This document shows, piece after piece, positions 61,040-64,000 of a stretch of DNA of 64,000 bases (positions are counted from its first letter, which is position 1; each line of letters opens with the position of its first letter). Both the position numbers and the translations under genes were made by a program. The notes under the pieces were generated by a model that had not been told where the DNA came from, did not search any database, and saw only the letters and a program-made list of their open reading frames with translations. The stretch spans positions 1-64,000 of the forward strand of contig JACJNY010000051.1 in the NCBI GenBank assembly GCA_014695295.1, written 5' to 3'. Source of the stretch: Microcoleus sp. FACHB-61. GTDB taxonomy: Bacteria; Cyanobacteriota; Cyanobacteriia; Cyanobacteriales; Microcoleaceae.

Positions 61040-61205
61040 ATATTCCTCCCAGGATAGCCGAGACGCTTGCGGATAGTATTGAGACTGACTCCTTCATTAA
61101 CCAGTTCGATCGCGTGTGCGTGTCTGTGTTCATGGATGGTACAGCTTATGCCTGCCTTGGCACAATAATCAACCCACTTCTCCTGAACCGATCGATCGCG
61201 TAATA
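61040..61205 (-). pseudogene. Tyrosine recombinase C-terminal fragment
   Basis: Minus-strand frame reads EKWVDYCAKAGISCTIHEHR, then HAHAIELVNEGVSLNTIRKR and LGY. This is the catalytic HxxRHxHA-type box of phage-integrase/XerC recombinases, but the first position reads HEHRHAHA. The rest of the gene is missing. A decayed fragment. Confidence 0.6.
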
Positions 61206-61216
61206 AGCCACTCCTT

Positions 61217-61285
61217 CCATTCTTTTGAAGCTAGATGCCAAGTCCAATGAGATTACTGCCATCCCCAAAGTGCTGGAGATGCTGG
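61217..61285 (+). pseudogene. ISAs1-type transposase fragment
   Basis: Frame LLKLDAKSNEITAIPKVLEM matches, from memory, the conserved KSNEITAIP block of ISAs1 transposases, which normally leads into the catalytic DAMGCQ segment. Similarity ends after LEMLEM. Only about 22 codons remain. Confidence 0.6.
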
Positions 61286-61757
61286 AGATGCGGGCCGGGT
61301 TGAAGGATGAAACCCGACACTCATCACTGCTTCTCCACCTCAACCCGGGGCGATCGCCCAATCGAGTCATGTTTGGTTTCACGTTATTTATTGATTTACA
61401 AGCAATGACGTGACAGGCTCAACCCAACCTACAGCGAGGGGCGAGCCAACTCGTTCCAATACTCCGCCTTGGCATGATTCGCGAAGGCTCCGCCTCCAGC
61501 AAGCGGCAAAGTCGCATCGGAGCGGTGATTGTGACATTAAGTTAATGCTGGATAAGATCGATATACGAGATAATATCCAGCAAAAGTGACAGATAACACC
61601 CAAGAGCCCGGACTTAACCTGCTTTCGTTTCTGTTTAATTTAAAATTAGGGTGTTATGCAGCAGATACGACGGATAATCCTGGAAGGTAAAGGTATTATC
61701 CAGCACATCTGTTGAATACTGAAGTTTCTACTGTCCCGGCTTAAACGGGTAGCCACG

Positions 61758-62675
61758 ATGCTGATTAGACAAGCAAAAACAGCCCTAAGTTCCCTAGGTT
61801 ATGAACTAGATTGCCGTGAGGAGGCTTTTGGTTATCTAAGGGATTCCTCCGATGTACTCGGACAGCCAGAGCAATTGCGACGGAGGATGCAACAAGACGG
61901 TTACTTATACTTAAAAGCCTTTCTTAACTCTCAAGAGGTTTGGCAAGCTCGTCAGGAAATTGCAGCTTGTTTAGCTGCTGAGGGAAGCTTGGAACTCTCA
62001 AGCCCTGTTCTAGATTGCATCGCTAAACCTGGATTAAACATACATTTCCGTCCCGATTTAGCAAGCAGGAGTTCAACACTGAAAACACTGCTTTATTCGG
62101 GACGGATGATGGAATTTTTTGGAATTTTTTTAGGCGGTCAAGTCCGGCATTACGATTACACCTGGCTTAGAGCCGTCGCCCCAGGAAAAGGAACTTACGC
62201 TCATTGTGACATTGTGTATATGGGACGGGGAACTCACAAGCTTTACACGGCTTGGACTCCATTAGGCGATATTCCGTGGGAATTAGGGGGGTTAATGATT
62301 TTGGAAAATTCTCATCATCTAGAGACTATTAAAAATAGCTATGGATGTAAAGATGTCGATCGCTATTGTGCTAACAGAAAAACGGCCCCTTTGTATGCCT
62401 CCAATCAAAAAGGGTGGGATGGAGCCTTATCCAAAAACCCGGTTTCTTTGCGCTGTAAATACGGAGGACGCTGGTTGAGTTCCGAATTCGAGGCGGGAGA
62501 TGTGCTGATTTTTGGTATGTTTACCATTCATGCCAGTTTGGATAACCATTCTCCTTCTATTCGACTATCCTCGGACAGCCGTTATCAATTGGCATCGGAA
62601 CCAGTGGATGAAAGGTGGGTTGGCAGTAGCCCTATTGGTCACTCTACTGCTGCTAAGCAAGGTCAGATTTGCTAG
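61758..62675 (+). CDS. Phytanoyl-CoA dioxygenase (PhyH) family protein
   Basis: 305 residues; non-haem Fe(II)/2-oxoglutarate oxygenase. The iron ligands are H-x-D in TYAHCDIVYMG and a distal His in MFTIHASLDN, with the 2-oxoglutarate-binding Arg downstream (SPSIRLSSDSRYQ). The substrate is unknown; PhyH proteins in accessory regions often modify secondary metabolites or lipids. It is flanked by IS remnants on both sides, suggesting acquisition with the island. Start ATG at 61758; no strong ribosome site. Confidence 0.85.
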   Translation: MLIRQAKTALSSLGYELDCREEAFGYLRDSSDVLGQPEQLRRRMQQDGYLYLKAFLNSQEVWQARQEIAACLAAEGSLELSSPVLDCIAKPGLNIHFRPDLASRSSTLKTLLYSGRMMEFFGIFLGGQVRHYDYTWLRAVAPGKGTYAHCDIVYMGRGTHKLYTAWTPLGDIPWELGGLMILENSHHLETIKNSYGCKDVDRYCANRKTAPLYASNQKGWDGALSKNPVSLRCKYGGRWLSSEFEAGDVLIFGMFTIHASLDNHSPSIRLSSDSRYQLASEPVDERWVGSSPIGHSTAAKQGQIC

Positions 62676-62748
62676 AAGAAGAAGACTTTAGTATTGTGTG
62701 TTTGAATTTAAGTTTAGTCGCTTCACTAAACACCTTACCGAAGAGGTG

Positions 62749-63292
62749 TTAGAGGAGTTTAGGGACTGGTCTACGGTCATCGGTGTTGCCAGGGGTGAGG
62801 ACGACGTTGAGCAATTCCTCTTGCTCGTTGACAACCAGGTGTAGCTTGAAGCCAAAGAACCAGTCCACCGAGGTTTCCACGGGCTGCCACGGGCTGGAAG
62901 ACCTTGTGGTCGTTAATCCGGCGATTGTGACACACTTTAAGACTGGTCGAGTCGATGAAACTGATGCCTGTGCAGGTTCCAAAGCAATGGCGTAAGTAGG
63001 CACACAAGGGGATGAGTGTTGACGGCATCCACTCCACAAAGCGGTTGTAGGTGACTAAGCCTGGAAAGGCATCGCGCCAATCGCAGCAGACCCGTTGGGT
63101 GTAGAACCCCTTGAAATTCCGGTATGCCGACTGATGGAATGCGATCAAAATCGTCATGATTTCGCTTAAACAGAGGCTGCCAGACCGTTGGCGCTGTTGC
63201 ACACCGTCCCCCAGCAATTTCTGCTTCCACTGGGGTTCAAACCGTTGACAGAAGTCATCGACATGACAAAACAAGGCTTCTAAACTAAGCAT
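62749..63292 (-). pseudogene. IS982-type transposase, frameshifted and truncated
   Basis: Starts [20 protein letters not shown], followed by [20 protein letters not shown] and [17 protein letters not shown]: the IS982 N-terminal pattern with a DDE-type Asp. Near 62890 the conserved continuation [20 protein letters not shown] and [16 protein letters not shown] sits in another frame, so a frameshift has occurred, and the gene ends early at 62749. Inactive. Confidence 0.8.
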
Positions 63293-63510
63293 GGGGTGGT
63301 CAGATGCGTTGAGAATGAGGCACTTTCAACTGTATATGTTCCACCCCTCCTTATCCCGAACTGACGTTATCTTAGGAAAAGAGAACGCCAGTTTAGTTAT
63401 TTATTCTCTCTCCCGTCTCCAAGTCAAGAAGTGTATCAGGCTTCAGTTTAGATAACTATTTATGGGGCATTGAAAATCTTTCTACGCAAAAACAGTTATT
63501 TCAGGGATTC
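63293..63510. other. Intergenic region near the right island end
   Basis: About 220 bases between the IS982 fragment and the right-end repeats; no gene recognised. Confidence 0.4.
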
Positions 63511-63575
63511 TTAGTTCAACTAACTATTCTCCTTGTTCAGCTAGTTGTATTCTGAAAATAAAGTTGTACACTAGC
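63511..63575. repeat. Right end of putative transposon: 26-bp inverted copy and TTGTACACTAGC terminus
   Basis: 63511-63536 is the inverted counterpart of 53757-53782 (one mismatch). A further related unit follows, and the terminus TTGTACACTAGC (63564-63575) is the exact reverse complement of the left GCTAGTGTACAA. The enclosed span from TGTACA to TGTACA is 53754-63570, about 9.8 kb. No target duplication is separable, because GCTAG is itself part of the inverted repeat. Confidence 0.6.
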
Positions 63576-63610
63576 AAATAAATTCTCCGCTAGTGTACAA
63601 CTTTAATTTC
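63554..63610. repeat. Inverted repeat of back-to-back GCTAGTGTACAACTTTA ends
   Basis: 63554-63575 and 63589-63610 are inverted 22-base copies (about 21 matches) around a 13-base centre. This could be two element ends facing away from each other, or a hairpin. A third copy, TGTACAACTTTATTTC, lies at 63665-63680. Confidence 0.75.
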
Positions 63611-63731
63611 TAAAATTCCGTACTAAACTTACGCCATAGCAGTCATTTGCTCGATTTTCATCAGTGTACAACTTTATTTCTCATTTACAGTTAGGATGAT
63701 TTCCTGTGCGTGCGATCGACTCATCGCTGAC

Positions 63732-64000
63732 TTACCCTACAGATAAAACGGCTGATTGTCGATCGCACACACCCCAAATCGCCGCCAACAGCAACCAGCT
63801 TGTAGTATTGAGCCGGAAATCAAACAGCGTCACGTCTACAGTGTTAAATAGCGTACAGGTGGCGAAGGCTAATAAATAACTGAAAAAAATTAGGCGATCG
63901 GCCGCTCTTACATCTTGACAAACCACCTGACTTTTGCTATTAGTTATAGATTTTTGATTGAACACTAAAGCATTTTCCGTTACTTCCTGTGTGGCTATTT
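63732..64000 (-). CDS. O-antigen-ligase/HpsL-like membrane protein, C-terminal end (partial)
   Basis: The frame is open to the window edge (about 89 codons visible) and ends at 63732. It has membrane spans ADRLIFFSYLLAFATCTLFN and TTSWLLLAAIWGV, with NTVDVTLFDFRLN between. This resembles the C-terminus of the hormogonium polysaccharide protein HpsL and the O-antigen ligase superfamily. The assignment is tentative because most of the gene lies outside the window. Confidence 0.45.
   Translation of the reverse strand, partial: IATQEVTENALVFNQKSITNSKSQVVCQDVRAADRLIFFSYLLAFATCTLFNTVDVTLFDFRLNTTSWLLLAAIWGVCDRQSAVLSVG

Larger units (their letters stand above)
60765..61757. other. IS/integrase remnant region
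   Basis: About 990 bases between the kinase-cyclase gene and the PhyH gene. Contains the integrase and ISAs1 fragments listed separately. Otherwise no supported gene; several low-quality frames. Confidence 0.5.

Noticed and set aside
61146-61382. Minus-strand frame of 78 codons considered as a gene
   Set aside because: It overlaps the ISAs1 and integrase fragments in other frames and has no recognisable domain.

Overview
The window comes from a filamentous, phycobilisome-containing cyanobacterium, most like the Microcoleus/Oscillatoria/Phormidium group. Supporting evidence: photosynthesis genes (psbD end, psbC, petL, psaC), a phycobiliprotein lyase (cpcT), sulfolipid genes (sqdB, sqdX), a GUN4-type protein, many GCGATCGC-type (HIP1) sites, heptameric AATCTAA-type tandem repeats, and an unusual density of very large multidomain signalling proteins. 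Species assignment is inference; no search was possible.

Layout. 0-1.7 kb: psbD-psbC, separated by a palindromic spacer instead of overlapping. 2.2-13.7 kb: sensory block with a five-GAF bilin-type histidine kinase (+), a 2010-residue hybrid kinase and a REC-GGDEF diguanylate cyclase (both -); diverged direct repeats bracket the last two. 13.9-20.8 kb: a dead transposase fragment, a repetitive membrane protein, a PCP_red-domain protein, tpiA, folP, a band-7 protein, a TPR protein and aroB. 20.9-26.4 kb: petL, small hypothetical genes, a KTSC protein, cpcT, and sqdB/sqdX with a nonsense-mutated DUF4291 gene between them. 27-34.9 kb: a CyaB-type adenylate cyclase, a REC-histidine kinase, a GUN4 protein, a tRNA-Arg(CCU) with a group I intron, a DUF218 protein, a GAF protein and a stress-type protein. 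35-41.2 kb (-): lipid cluster plsX-fabH-fabD plus plsC, with a PspA-like gene and a phosphate-binding-type protein between fabD and plsC. 41.9-45.4 kb (+): dacB, rpsP, khpA, phoH. 45.6-48.1 kb: conserved small proteins and an orphan toxin/immunity-like pair. 48.2-49.8 kb (-): acpP-fabF. 50.2-53.7 kb (+): HdrB-like protein, psaC, glmS.

53.7-63.6 kb is an accessory island. It holds a degenerate ISKra4-type IS, a Ser/Thr kinase-AAA-GAF-cyclase of about 1780 residues, integrase and ISAs1 fragments, a PhyH-type dioxygenase and a truncated IS982. It is bracketed by inverted GCTAGTGTACAA termini with subterminal repeats of about 20 bp, an architecture resembling Tn7/Tn5053-like or CAST transposon ends. 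No transposition genes of that class are visible, so the identity is unproven. The right edge carries the 3' end of an O-antigen-ligase/HpsL-like membrane protein gene.

Working together: fabD, fabH, plsX, plsC, acpP and fabF supply fatty acids and phosphatidate; sqdB/sqdX make the sulfolipid of thylakoids; psbD/C, psaC and petL are core thylakoid subunits. Two class III cyclases and one diguanylate cyclase suggest extensive cAMP and c-di-GMP signalling.
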